Shown: piece by piece, positions 1 through 5,275 of the stretch | How positions within the stretch are numbered: position 1 is the first letter of the stretch | Layout: every line of letters starts with the position of its first letter | Position numbers and translations under genes: made by a program | Notes under the pieces: generated by a model | What the model saw: the letters and a program-made list of their open reading frames with translations, nothing else | Told to the model about the DNA's origin: nothing | Database searches by the model: none | Assembly: GCA_947452875.1 (NCBI GenBank) | Contig: CANGEZ010000147.1 | Coordinates: forward strand, 1 to 5,802 | Direction: 5' to 3' | DNA: 5,802 nt | Source: Chitinophagaceae bacterium | GTDB taxonomy: Bacteria > Bacteroidota > Bacteroidia > Chitinophagales > Chitinophagaceae

Positions 1-687
1 ACCTTTGAAGTGAATGATGGTAGTGTCGGCAAAATAGTAATTCTTAAATCCTGTTTTTTTAATACGATAGCTCAAGTCGATATCTTCACCATACATGAAA
101 AAATCTTCATCAAAACCTTTTACTCTTTTTAGCATTTTATCCGACACCATCATGAAGGCACCCGATAACACTTCAACCGAAGCTGTATTCGATTCAGGTA
201 AATGACCCGCATAATAGGCGGCAAATCTTTTGCTGGCGGGAAATAGTTTATGCAATCCAGTCAACTTGTAAAACGATGCAGCTGGTGTAGGAAAAGATCT
301 TTTGCTTTCTTTTAAAAAATTACCGCTGCCGTCAATCATCTTAACGCCGATAGCGCCACAGTCGGCATGTGTTTCAAAGAAATCAATACATTTTTTAAGA
401 CAATTTTCAGGAACAATTGTATCAGGATTTAAAAACAAAGTGTATTCACCAGAAGCATATTTCAATGCTTGATTATTCGCTTTTGAAAACCCAAGATTCG
501 ATTCATTCCAGATAAACCTGATGTTTGAAAATCTGCTTTCGAGAAACAATTTGGAACCATCGGTAGAAGCATTGTCTACAACTATAATTTCTGCCTCAAT
601 ATTTTTACAGGCCTTGCTCACTGAATTGAGGCAATGCTCCAAAAAATACTTCACATTATAATTGACAATGATTACTGAGAGTTTCAC
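1..687 (-). CDS. Family 2 glycosyltransferase, N-terminal part (runs off left edge)
   Basis: This open frame starts at a GTG (687-685) and is still open at base 1, giving 229 residues. It begins VKLSVIIVNYNV, the usual first strand of GT2 enzymes (GT-A fold). It then shows VDNASTDGS (37-45, nucleotide-sugar binding), NLGFSKANNQ (64-73), FLNPDT (85-90, the DxD-equivalent) and LSGAFMMV (174-181), ending in GFDEDFFMYGEDIDLSYRI (191-209), whose acidic ED pair is the likely catalytic base region. This order is typical of rhamnosyltransferase-like GT2 proteins that transfer a sugar from an NDP-sugar during cell-surface glycan synthesis at the cytoplasmic face of the membrane; donor and acceptor cannot be read here. 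GTG is chosen because homologues begin exactly at this KLS(V/I)(I/V)(I/V)NYN segment and no ATG lies between it and the upstream in-frame stop at 720-718. The C-terminus is outside the window. It is transcribed away from suhB. Confidence 0.93.
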   Translation of the reverse strand, partial: MKLSVIIVNYNVKYFLEHCLNSVSKACKNIEAEIIVVDNASTDGSKLFLESRFSNIRFIWNESNLGFSKANNQALKYASGEYTLFLNPDTIVPENCLKKCIDFFETHADCGAIGVKMIDGSGNFLKESKRSFPTPAASFYKLTGLHKLFPASKRFAAYYAGHLPESNTASVEVLSGAFMMVSDKMLKRVKGFDEDFFMYGEDIDLSYRIKKTGFKNYYFADTTIIHFKG

Positions 688-1027
688 TTTGCTGATTTGA
701 ACACGAATTAAGCAGTTTTAAGGCAATCATCAAAAAATCGAGGGATTTATTTGATAAACATTGTACCATTTAAACGGTGAAATGAGTGAAAGTTGGGAAA
801 AACAACATGAATATTTGGTTAAAAAACACTTTATAAACATTCTACCATTTAAACGGTGGAATGAGTGAAAGTTGAGAAAAACAACATTATTATCTGTTTA
901 AAAAAACACTTTATAAACATAGTACCATTTAAACGGTGGAATGAGTCAAAGCCGTGAAAAACATCATTATTATCTGTTTAAAAAACACCCAATCTCTATT
1001 TCTACAAACACCAAAAACCTAATTCAT
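688..1027. other. Divergent intergenic region between the glycosyltransferase and suhB
   Basis: No credible coding frame is visible in this stretch. Its main content is the triple ~80-bp tandem repeat (752-989). The segment 688-751 should carry the glycosyltransferase leader and perhaps its promoter, but I find no good TAnnTTTG box on the minus strand there. The segment 990-1027 is AT-rich and leads into the suhB promoter box. Confidence 0.7.
752..989. repeat. Three tandem copies of a ~80-bp unit with a palindromic core
   Basis: The copies run approximately 752-830 (79 bp), 831-910 (80 bp) and 911-989. By eye, copies 2 and 3 differ at about eight substitutions plus one A in a poly-A run, so they are about 90% identical; copy 1 is somewhat more diverged. 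The best kept part is the stretch from TACC (764, 843, 923) to AATGAGT, which has a single difference among the three copies. It contains ACCATTTAAACGGT, a 14-bp inverted repeat with one mismatched pair. A second, weaker inverted repeat, GTTTA...TAAAC, spans each unit junction. The units have no spacers of unique sequence. Function is unknown: plausible options are an operator array for one of the divergent genes or a neutral tandem duplication. Confidence 0.9.
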
Positions 1028-1035
1028 TATATTTG
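1028..1035 (+). promoter_or_regulatory. Bacteroidota -7 promoter box (TATATTTG) for suhB-thiL
   Basis: TATATTTG matches the TAnnTTTG -7 consensus of the Bacteroidota primary sigma factor at all fixed positions. The suhB ATG begins three bases after it (1039), so transcription would start at or within a few bases of the ATG. I see no matching TTG -33 element about 19-20 bp upstream, so this rests on the -7 box and its position. Confidence 0.6.
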
Positions 1036-1038
1036 CGT

Positions 1039-1812
1039 ATGTTTAAAAGTACTTTATTAAACGCGGTACAAGCCGGAGCCGCCCAAATACAGCATTATTT
1101 CAACGGCCAGTTTCAAATTACAAATAAAGAAGGAATTAATAATCTGGTTACTGAAGCAGATCATGCCGCAGAAAAAGCCATCATTGAAGCGATTCAATTT
1201 GATTGTCCTGATCATTTTATTTTAAGTGAAGAAACTGGTGAGATTGTTACTCAAAGTGAGTACAAGTGGATTATTGATCCTATTGACGGGACTGTAAACT
1301 TTGCCAATGGCATTCCGATTTGTTGTGTAAGTATTGGCGTTGAAAAAAATGGCGAAATGATTTTAGGAGCTGTTTACAACCCATTCATGAATGAATTGTA
1401 TTTCGCGCAACGTGGTATGGGTGCTTATTTAAATGAAAAGCGTATTCATGTCAGCAATAAAGACCAAGTTATTAAAAGTTGCCTGGTAACAGGTTTTCCT
1501 TATACCTATCTAGACAGTCCAAATGGTCCTTTGCAGGTGTTTTCAAAGCTTGTTCGCCAGGGAATTCCGGTAAGAAGATTGGGCAGTGCGGCTATTGATT
1601 TGTGCTGGGTTGCTGCAGGAAGATTTGATGGTTTTTATGAACATAAATTACAGGCTTGGGACAGTGCTGCAGGTTTTCTTATGGTAGAAGAAGCCGGTGG
1701 AAAAGTAACAGATTTTGAAGGCAATCATTATTCTCCTTATCAGCCACATTTACTCGCTACCAATGGAAAAATTCATGATGAGCTATTGGCTTATGTTAGA
1801 GGAGAAAAATAA
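1039..1812 (+). CDS. suhB: Inositol monophosphatase family protein (SuhB-like)
   Basis: The 257-residue product (E. coli SuhB is 267) is a Mg2+-dependent phosphatase of the IMPase fold that hydrolyses inositol-1-phosphate or related sugar phosphates in the cytoplasm. Visible signatures in order are VTEADHAAE (37-45), SEE (63-65, with E64 matching the metal-binding Glu70 of human IMPA1), WIIDPIDGTVNF (77-88, motif A; metal ligands D80 and D83, T85) and WDSAAGFLMVEEAGG (207-221, motif B, with D208 matching human Asp220). All catalytic residues are present. The ATG at 1039 is preferred to the in-frame TTG at 1033 because that TTG lies inside the promoter box. thiL follows 24 bp downstream, suggesting one transcript. 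True substrate is uncertain: the family also includes phosphatases for histidinol phosphate, PAP and fructose-1,6-bisphosphate, and E. coli SuhB has a separate role with NusA in rRNA transcription. Confidence 0.93.
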   Translation: MFKSTLLNAVQAGAAQIQHYFNGQFQITNKEGINNLVTEADHAAEKAIIEAIQFDCPDHFILSEETGEIVTQSEYKWIIDPIDGTVNFANGIPICCVSIGVEKNGEMILGAVYNPFMNELYFAQRGMGAYLNEKRIHVSNKDQVIKSCLVTGFPYTYLDSPNGPLQVFSKLVRQGIPVRRLGSAAIDLCWVAAGRFDGFYEHKLQAWDSAAGFLMVEEAGGKVTDFEGNHYSPYQPHLLATNGKIHDELLAYVRGEK

Positions 1813-1836
1813 TCTTAATAAATATAATCAGCAATA

Positions 1837-2865
1837 ATGGATCAGCGCACGGAAATCGGCTCTTTGGGTGAATTTGGTTTGATAGATCACCTTACAAAAA
1901 ATATTGAATTTAAAAATGCTTCCTCACTGTTAGGCGTAGGCGATGATGCAGCAGTCATTGATCATTTTGGAAGACAAACAGTTGTGTCTACAGATTTGTT
2001 GATAGAAGGAATCCATTTCGATTTGTCTTATACACCTTTAAAGCATTTGGGATATAAATCTGTTGTGGTAAACCTCAGTGATATTTATGCGATGAATGCT
2101 ATTCCAACACAAATTGTCTTGAGCATTGCTTTCAGTAATAGATTTAGCTTGGAGGCTTTGGATGATTTTTATGCAGGTGTATATGCGGCTTGTGAATTTT
2201 ACAATGTAGATCTTGTTGGTGGTGATACGAGTTCATCGCAAAAAGGATTTATCATTAGCGTTACTGCTATTGGAGAAGTAGCTCCTGATAGTTTTGTAAA
2301 AAGAAGCGGTGCTAATGTGCATGATTTGATTTGTGTGAGTGGCGAATTAGGTGGTGCTTTCTTAGGCCTTACTTTAATGGAAAGAGAAAAAAAGATTTTC
2401 GAAGAAACCGGCGCTCAGCCTGATCTTGAAGGTCAAACAAATATAATAGGCAGGTTATTAAAGCCTGAAGCCAGAAAAGATATCATAGAATTTTTTGCTG
2501 CATCAGAAATAATACCCACCAGCATGATAGATGTGAGTGATGGCATCAGCAGCGATATCATGCACATCTGCAAACAAAGTGATACGGGTTGTGTACTCTA
2601 TGAAGACAAGCTTCCCTTCAATGAAGAAGCCAAAGCTTTTGCCTATAAATTACAACTAGATCCAACAGCATGTGCGTTAAGCGGTGGCGAAGATTACGAA
2701 TTGCTTTTTACAGTTTCTCAAGAAGATTATGAAAAAATAAAATCCAATCCTTCTATCTCTGTAATTGGTTACATCACGGCACCTGCAGAAGGAAAACACT
2801 TAATTACTAGAGCGGGTAATAAACACGAATTAGTGGCACAAGGATGGAATCATTTGAAGAAATAA
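1837..2865 (+). CDS. thiL: Thiamine-monophosphate kinase
   Basis: ThiL phosphorylates thiamine monophosphate with ATP to give thiamine diphosphate, the final step of the pathway in bacteria, in the cytoplasm. The 342-residue product is slightly longer than E. coli ThiL (325). It has the family motifs in order: GVGDDAAV (33-40), STDLLIEGIHF (51-61), NLSDIYAM (79-86), GGDTSSS (128-134), SGELGGA (168-174), DVSDGISSD (232-240) and SGGEDYELLF (282-291). The Asp residues of GDDAA, NLSD and GGDT are those that coordinate Mg2+ and nucleotide in the PurM/ThiL fold (AIRS-like N- and C-terminal domains). No domain is missing. It starts 24 bp after suhB with no terminator between and no obvious Shine-Dalgarno, so it is probably cotranscribed. 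Its stop lies 4 bp from the stop of the convergent gene. Confidence 0.97.
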   Translation: MDQRTEIGSLGEFGLIDHLTKNIEFKNASSLLGVGDDAAVIDHFGRQTVVSTDLLIEGIHFDLSYTPLKHLGYKSVVVNLSDIYAMNAIPTQIVLSIAFSNRFSLEALDDFYAGVYAACEFYNVDLVGGDTSSSQKGFIISVTAIGEVAPDSFVKRSGANVHDLICVSGELGGAFLGLTLMEREKKIFEETGAQPDLEGQTNIIGRLLKPEARKDIIEFFAASEIIPTSMIDVSDGISSDIMHICKQSDTGCVLYEDKLPFNEEAKAFAYKLQLDPTACALSGGEDYELLFTVSQEDYEKIKSNPSISVIGYITAPAEGKHLITRAGNKHELVAQGWNHLKK

Positions 2866-2869
2866 TTTA

Positions 2870-3298
2870 TTAATCACATCGACTTAATATTCTAACCACA
2901 CAGTCAAGCGTAGCCGAAGTTTGTAAAGAAGAAAATGTTTCTTCTTGTGATTTTTTTACACAACTGCAATATTCATTTTTTTTAACTGTGAAACATTGGT
3001 AATTGGCATTATTGCTGAGGGATAGATAGTCAAGCGCATCTGTCATATTCGTCTGGTAAAGTATTTGATAAGAATTTCCACTTTCATCTATCATTAATTG
3101 CAAGTAAGTATATGGATTATTAAAATCAAAAAGTTTTTTGTTTGATATTGAACAATCAGGCATGCTTACATAATTGGATCCAATAATAGTAATTGGGTCT
3201 ATTCTTTTTAAAGTAGTCAATTCTAATTTTTGCGCATTTGTTTTTATTGAAATCGTAATCATAACTATCAATAAGTTTAAGTTTTTCAAAGGTGTCAT
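2870..3298 (-). CDS. Small secreted cysteine-containing protein, unknown function
   Basis: The 142-residue product is not recognised. Residues 1-22 look like a Sec signal peptide: K5, a hydrophobic core LNLLIVMITISI and a TNA-Q cleavage site, with Q23 as the likely mature N-terminus. The mature part of about 120 residues contains six cysteines (C49, C102, C111, C113, C133, C141), including a CSC pair, which suggests disulfides in the periplasm or outside the cell. The start at 3298 is chosen over an upstream in-frame ATG at 3325 because it gives a clean signal peptide and forms an ATGA overlap with the stop of the preceding lipoprotein gene, a typical translationally coupled arrangement. Its stop is 4 bp from the thiL stop on the opposite strand. 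No known domain is apparent; a role shared with the lipoprotein is inferred from the coupling only. Confidence 0.75.
   Translation of the reverse strand: MTPLKNLNLLIVMITISIKTNAQKLELTTLKRIDPITIIGSNYVSMPDCSISNKKLFDFNNPYTYLQLMIDESGNSYQILYQTNMTDALDYLSLSNNANYQCFTVKKNEYCSCVKKSQEETFSSLQTSATLDCVVRILSRCD
2926..2957 (+). terminator. Possible intrinsic terminator for suhB-thiL, inside the convergent gene
   Basis: The sequence has a 9-bp perfect stem AAGAAGAAA / TTTCTTCTT with a 3-nt loop (2926-2946), then GTGA and a run of seven T (2951-2957). It is about 60 bp past the thiL stop and inside the coding sequence of the convergent gene. The stem is AT-rich and the T-run does not directly abut it, so this is weak, but no better terminator is seen after thiL. 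Confidence 0.33.
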
Positions 3299-3891
3299 TT
3301 TAAAAGGTAAACAGGATCCACGCATATTAAGTAGGTGTCCGCTATGGATTCATTTTCTTTGGTCAATATCATGATTTTCCGATACAACTCATCATAGTAA
3401 GTTCCCAATGAATAAGCATACACCAACAACAAGTTAATTTTCTTATTAGGGTTCATGTAAAAAGGTGTGTTGTCATTGAGGTGTTTCAAATGATAAGATG
3501 AAATACTTTTACCTATAATTAGCAAGCTATCAGGAATTGTTGTACGTTTAAAATTAGCAGCAATTTCAAGATCAATTCTACCCATGCAAGAAGTGTTTTC
3601 ATTTAATAGGCTACTTCTGTTGATGTAAACAGAATCATTAAGATAACAACCCTGATATACAATGGAACTGTCTTGTTGTAATTTCTCATTAATAAAGTTT
3701 TGATAACCGTCAGCTTCAACATAAAGAATATGATTGTCATCAAATATTTTTTTAGACTTCAGGTATTTAAGGAAAGATGCTTTGTCTTTAAAATCAAACT
3801 TTCTTTCTAAATGGAATTTGTGATTGACATACAATTTGCATCCCGAAAATGCAATTATTAAAAACAGCAAACAGATTTTAGTAGGCTTCAT
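3295..3891 (-). CDS. Putative lipoprotein, unknown function
   Basis: The 198-residue product begins MKPTKICLLFLIIAFSGCK, a lipoprotein signal peptide with lipobox FSGC, so C18 would be lipidated and the protein anchored in the inner or outer membrane. The mature part is rich in Lys, Asn, Asp and Tyr, with cysteines at C82, C102 and C190. The C-terminal part KINLLLVYAYSLG (150-162), a helix YYDELYRKIMIL (165-176) and TYLICVDPVY (186-195) predict as strand-helix-strand, loosely like a thioredoxin-type fold but without a CxxC motif; this is a guess from pattern, not a family match. The stop overlaps the next gene's start (ATGA), indicating an operon of at least these two genes. The upstream 80-bp gap holds a strong terminator, leaving little room for a separate promoter. 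Family unrecognised. Confidence 0.8.
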   Translation of the reverse strand: MKPTKICLLFLIIAFSGCKLYVNHKFHLERKFDFKDKASFLKYLKSKKIFDDNHILYVEADGYQNFINEKLQQDSSIVYQGCYLNDSVYINRSSLLNENTSCMGRIDLEIAANFKRTTIPDSLLIIGKSISSYHLKHLNDNTPFYMNPNKKINLLLVYAYSLGTYYDELYRKIMILTKENESIADTYLICVDPVYLLK

Positions 3892-3925
3892 GATAATAAA
3901 TATTTAAATGATAGTTGTTATTTTT

Positions 3926-3964
3926 AAAAAACTCTGAAGCCAGCATTAACGCCAGCTTCAGAGT
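3926..3964 (-). terminator. Intrinsic terminator after the 4457-3972 gene
   Basis: Read on the minus strand, ACTCTGAAGC (3964-3955) pairs perfectly with GCTTCAGAGT (3940-3931): 10 bp, with two further G-C pairs inside a 2x2 internal loop and a 6-nt apical loop. The stem ends in T and is followed by five more T (3930-3926). It lies 8 bp beyond the stop of the upstream gene, the expected place for a Rho-independent terminator, and 34 bp before the start of the lipoprotein gene. Confidence 0.85.
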
Positions 3965-3971
3965 ATAAGAT

Positions 3972-4457
3972 TTAATAAAAATTAAGGTTAACAACAAACT
4001 CATCTCCCGACTGTGAAACCGGATACAAACCTCCTTTTGCCAATTTGGTAACGCCATTTTCGAAAGTGAACGAAAGCGCTTTGTCTTCAATTTCAAAGGT
4101 AGAGAAATCTGCTTTTTCAAAACCTTTTTCAAATTTTACATTTACCGGAAAACGAAGTGTAGCTGTTTGTCCGTTTGATGTTATCCAAAGATTTACTTTA
4201 TCTCCTTTGATATAACTTTTGCCAATACAAGGGTTACAATTTAGACTAACAGAAAATTTCAAACAAATGCCTAATCCACTGGTACAACCGGTTCTGGGCT
4301 TGTGAAGATTAAGCATGTCTATGGAGAAATTAATTGATGGACAATAACTATCAGGACAGGGTGGAATGCCTCCACCACCATCAGGACTTGTTTTAGTGGA
4401 TTGAGAAAAGCAAGTTGCTGAAAACATGGTCAGGGTAATAACCAATAATTTTTTCAT
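3972..4457 (-). CDS. Small secreted cysteine-rich protein, unknown function
   Basis: The 161-residue product starts with a Sec signal peptide (MKKLLVITLTMFSATCFSQ, cleavage probably before Q19 or S20). A Gly/Pro-rich linker DGGGGIPP (26-33) follows, then a cysteine-rich region with six cysteines in paired spacing: CPDSYC (34-39), CTSGLGIC (58-65) and CNPC (74-77). The second half (80-161) has no cysteine and alternates hydrophobic and polar residues (KVNLWITSN, LRFPVNVKF, EFVVNLNFY), suggesting a mostly beta domain. The CNPC motif could be a disulfide or metal site. No family is recognised. A strong terminator directly after the stop suggests it is mainly its own transcript, with the lipoprotein gene downstream. 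It is divergent from the XRE regulator gene across a 288-bp spacer, so control by that regulator is possible but not shown. Confidence 0.82.
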   Translation of the reverse strand: MKKLLVITLTMFSATCFSQSTKTSPDGGGGIPPCPDSYCPSINFSIDMLNLHKPRTGCTSGLGICLKFSVSLNCNPCIGKSYIKGDKVNLWITSNGQTATLRFPVNVKFEKGFEKADFSTFEIEDKALSFTFENGVTKLAKGGLYPVSQSGDEFVVNLNFY

Positions 4458-4499
4458 TGTAATAAATTTAAGTTGATTGATTAAAATTTGCTTTGATTA

Positions 4500-4532
4500 C
4501 GGTTAAAGCAGTCAACCGAACAATGGCCATTG
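4500..4532. repeat. Small inverted repeats in the leader of the 4457-3972 gene
   Basis: Two adjacent inverted repeats lie 43-75 bp upstream of the start codon. One is a hairpin with arms CGGTT (4500-4504) and AACCG (4514-4518); the other is a perfect 12-bp palindrome CAATGGCCATTG (4521-4532). They may be an operator or leader structure, but a 12-bp perfect palindrome is expected about once by chance in a window of this size. Confidence 0.4.
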
Positions 4533-4554
4533 ATGATGTAAAATTCAATTAAGG

Positions 4555-4562
4555 CAAAATAA
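4555..4562 (-). promoter_or_regulatory. Weak candidate -7 box for the 4457-3972 gene
   Basis: The minus-strand sequence TTATTTTG differs from the TAnnTTTG consensus at one fixed position. Use of this box would give a leader of roughly 90 nt containing the inverted repeats at 4500-4532. No matching -33 TTG was found at the right distance, so confidence is low. Confidence 0.2.
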
Positions 4563-4570
4563 AAACCATA

Positions 4571-4594
4571 AAAAAACACTGAAGAAAATTCAGT
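4571..4594 (-). terminator. Weak terminator-like hairpin in the divergent spacer
   Basis: On the minus strand, ACTGAA and TTCAGT form a 6-bp stem with a 5-nt loop (4594-4578), followed by G and six T (4576-4571). No minus-strand gene is seen above it in the window, so it might end an antisense transcript, act as an attenuator, or be chance in AT-rich DNA. Confidence 0.25.
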
Positions 4595-4693
4595 CACAGC
4601 ATAACTTTATTCAGCAGTTTTTTTACTGTGAAATCCACAATATTCTCTTGTTATTTTCTGTTTAATATGGGCTCATTTTCCCATTGAAAAAAC

Positions 4694-4726
4694 TTGACTT
4701 CAAAATAATTTTACACTCTAATTATT
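4694..4726 (+). promoter_or_regulatory. Possible promoter region of the XRE regulator gene
   Basis: TTGACT (4694-4699) could serve as a -33/-35 element. About 20 bp downstream lies TAATTATT (4719-4726), a poor match to TAnnTTTG; TAATTTTA (4706-4713) matches better but is too close. The DNA is very AT-rich, so this is only a candidate, about 20-50 bp before the ATG at 4746. Confidence 0.2.
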
Positions 4727-4745
4727 AATTAAAAAACACAATCAC

Positions 4746-5171
4746 ATGAAATCAAATTTAAACGCAGGCGGTTATGAAAGAATAAAAATTGGTAACAACA
4801 TCCGCAAATGGAGAGGCATGAATGACATCAAACAAAAAGATCTGGCCAACGCACTAAAAATGTCGGAAGCAGCTGTTAGCAATATCGAAAACGATATGTC
4901 TGAAATTACACTTAGTCAGCTAGAAGATATTGCCATAACACTAGAAATAGAAATCGAACATTTGTTTTCAGATCCTCATGATGTAGTAAAAGAAAAAACA
5001 TACACCAATGCTGCGCCTTCTGAAAAAAATGAAGTGATGGATAAAGAATTACTCTATGCATTAATAGGAAGTATTCAAAAAAAAGATGAACAACTTAAAT
5101 ATGTAATTGATAATGTAATGTACAAGATGGATCATTTTTCAGATAATGTGATAAGAAGAAAAACTTTTTGA
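4746..5171 (+). CDS. XRE-family helix-turn-helix transcriptional regulator
   Basis: The 141-residue protein has a Cro/C1-type HTH domain at about residues 14-75. Helix 1 is IKIGNNIRKWR, helix 2 KQKDLANALK (30-38), recognition helix MSEAAVSNIEND (39-50), then ITLSQLEDIAITLEI and a closing IEHLF. The SxxxxSxIE-type pattern and the spacing fit the family well. After a polar linker (76-96), residues 97-128 are predicted helical with heptad-like hydrophobics (LLYALIGSI, LKYVIDNVMYKM), a likely dimerisation segment. No ligand-binding or peptidase domain is attached, so it is a small DNA-binding regulator of unknown target. It is transcribed alone or with the S41-like gene 104 bp downstream, and is divergent from the secreted Cys-rich gene. 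No toxin-like partner is adjacent. Confidence 0.9.
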   Translation: MKSNLNAGGYERIKIGNNIRKWRGMNDIKQKDLANALKMSEAAVSNIENDMSEITLSQLEDIAITLEIEIEHLFSDPHDVVKEKTYTNAAPSEKNEVMDKELLYALIGSIQKKDEQLKYVIDNVMYKMDHFSDNVIRRKTF

Positions 5172-5252
5172 TTTATTGACACAACATTATTGCCGTTTGG
5201 ATTAAATCAATCATGATATAAACTTGAATTAAACCTACAAAAGCTATAATTT

Positions 5253-5261
5253 TATACTTTG
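5253..5261 (+). promoter_or_regulatory. Candidate -7 box for the S41-like lipoprotein gene
   Basis: TATACTTTG resembles TAnnTTTG with one extra base in the spacer and ends 14 bp before the ATG. A TTG at 5224-5226 is farther upstream than the usual -33 spacing. A TATAAT (5245-5250) is also present, but that sequence is not the usual Bacteroidota -7 signal. No clear terminator is seen after the XRE gene, so read-through is also possible. Confidence 0.3.
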
Positions 5262-5275
5262 ATTTTAATTCAACC

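Noticed and set aside
752..989. CRISPR array
   Set aside because: The units are contiguous ~80-bp repeats that vary along their length. There are no short identical repeats separated by unique spacers, and no cas gene is in the window.
1033..1038. TTG start for suhB two codons upstream of the ATG
   Set aside because: The TTG overlaps the -7 box TATATTTG, and the ATG at 1039 gives the expected family N-terminus.
3174..3374. Plus-strand open frame of 66 codons
   Set aside because: It lies antisense to the two coupled exported-protein genes, with no domain, promoter or start context.
3878..4132. Minus-strand open frame of 84 codons
   Set aside because: It overlaps the secreted Cys-rich gene in another frame and runs through the terminator; its composition is not protein-like.
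4724..4745. Extra copy of the tandem repeat end before the XRE gene
   Set aside because: The resemblance is limited to TTATTA and TAAAAAACAC in AT-rich DNA with different spacing, and the palindromic core is absent, so chance is the simpler explanation.
4746..5171. XRE protein as the antitoxin of a toxin-antitoxin or phage repressor system
   Set aside because: No small toxin-like, integrase or phage gene is adjacent; the neighbours are a secreted protein and an S41-like lipoprotein.
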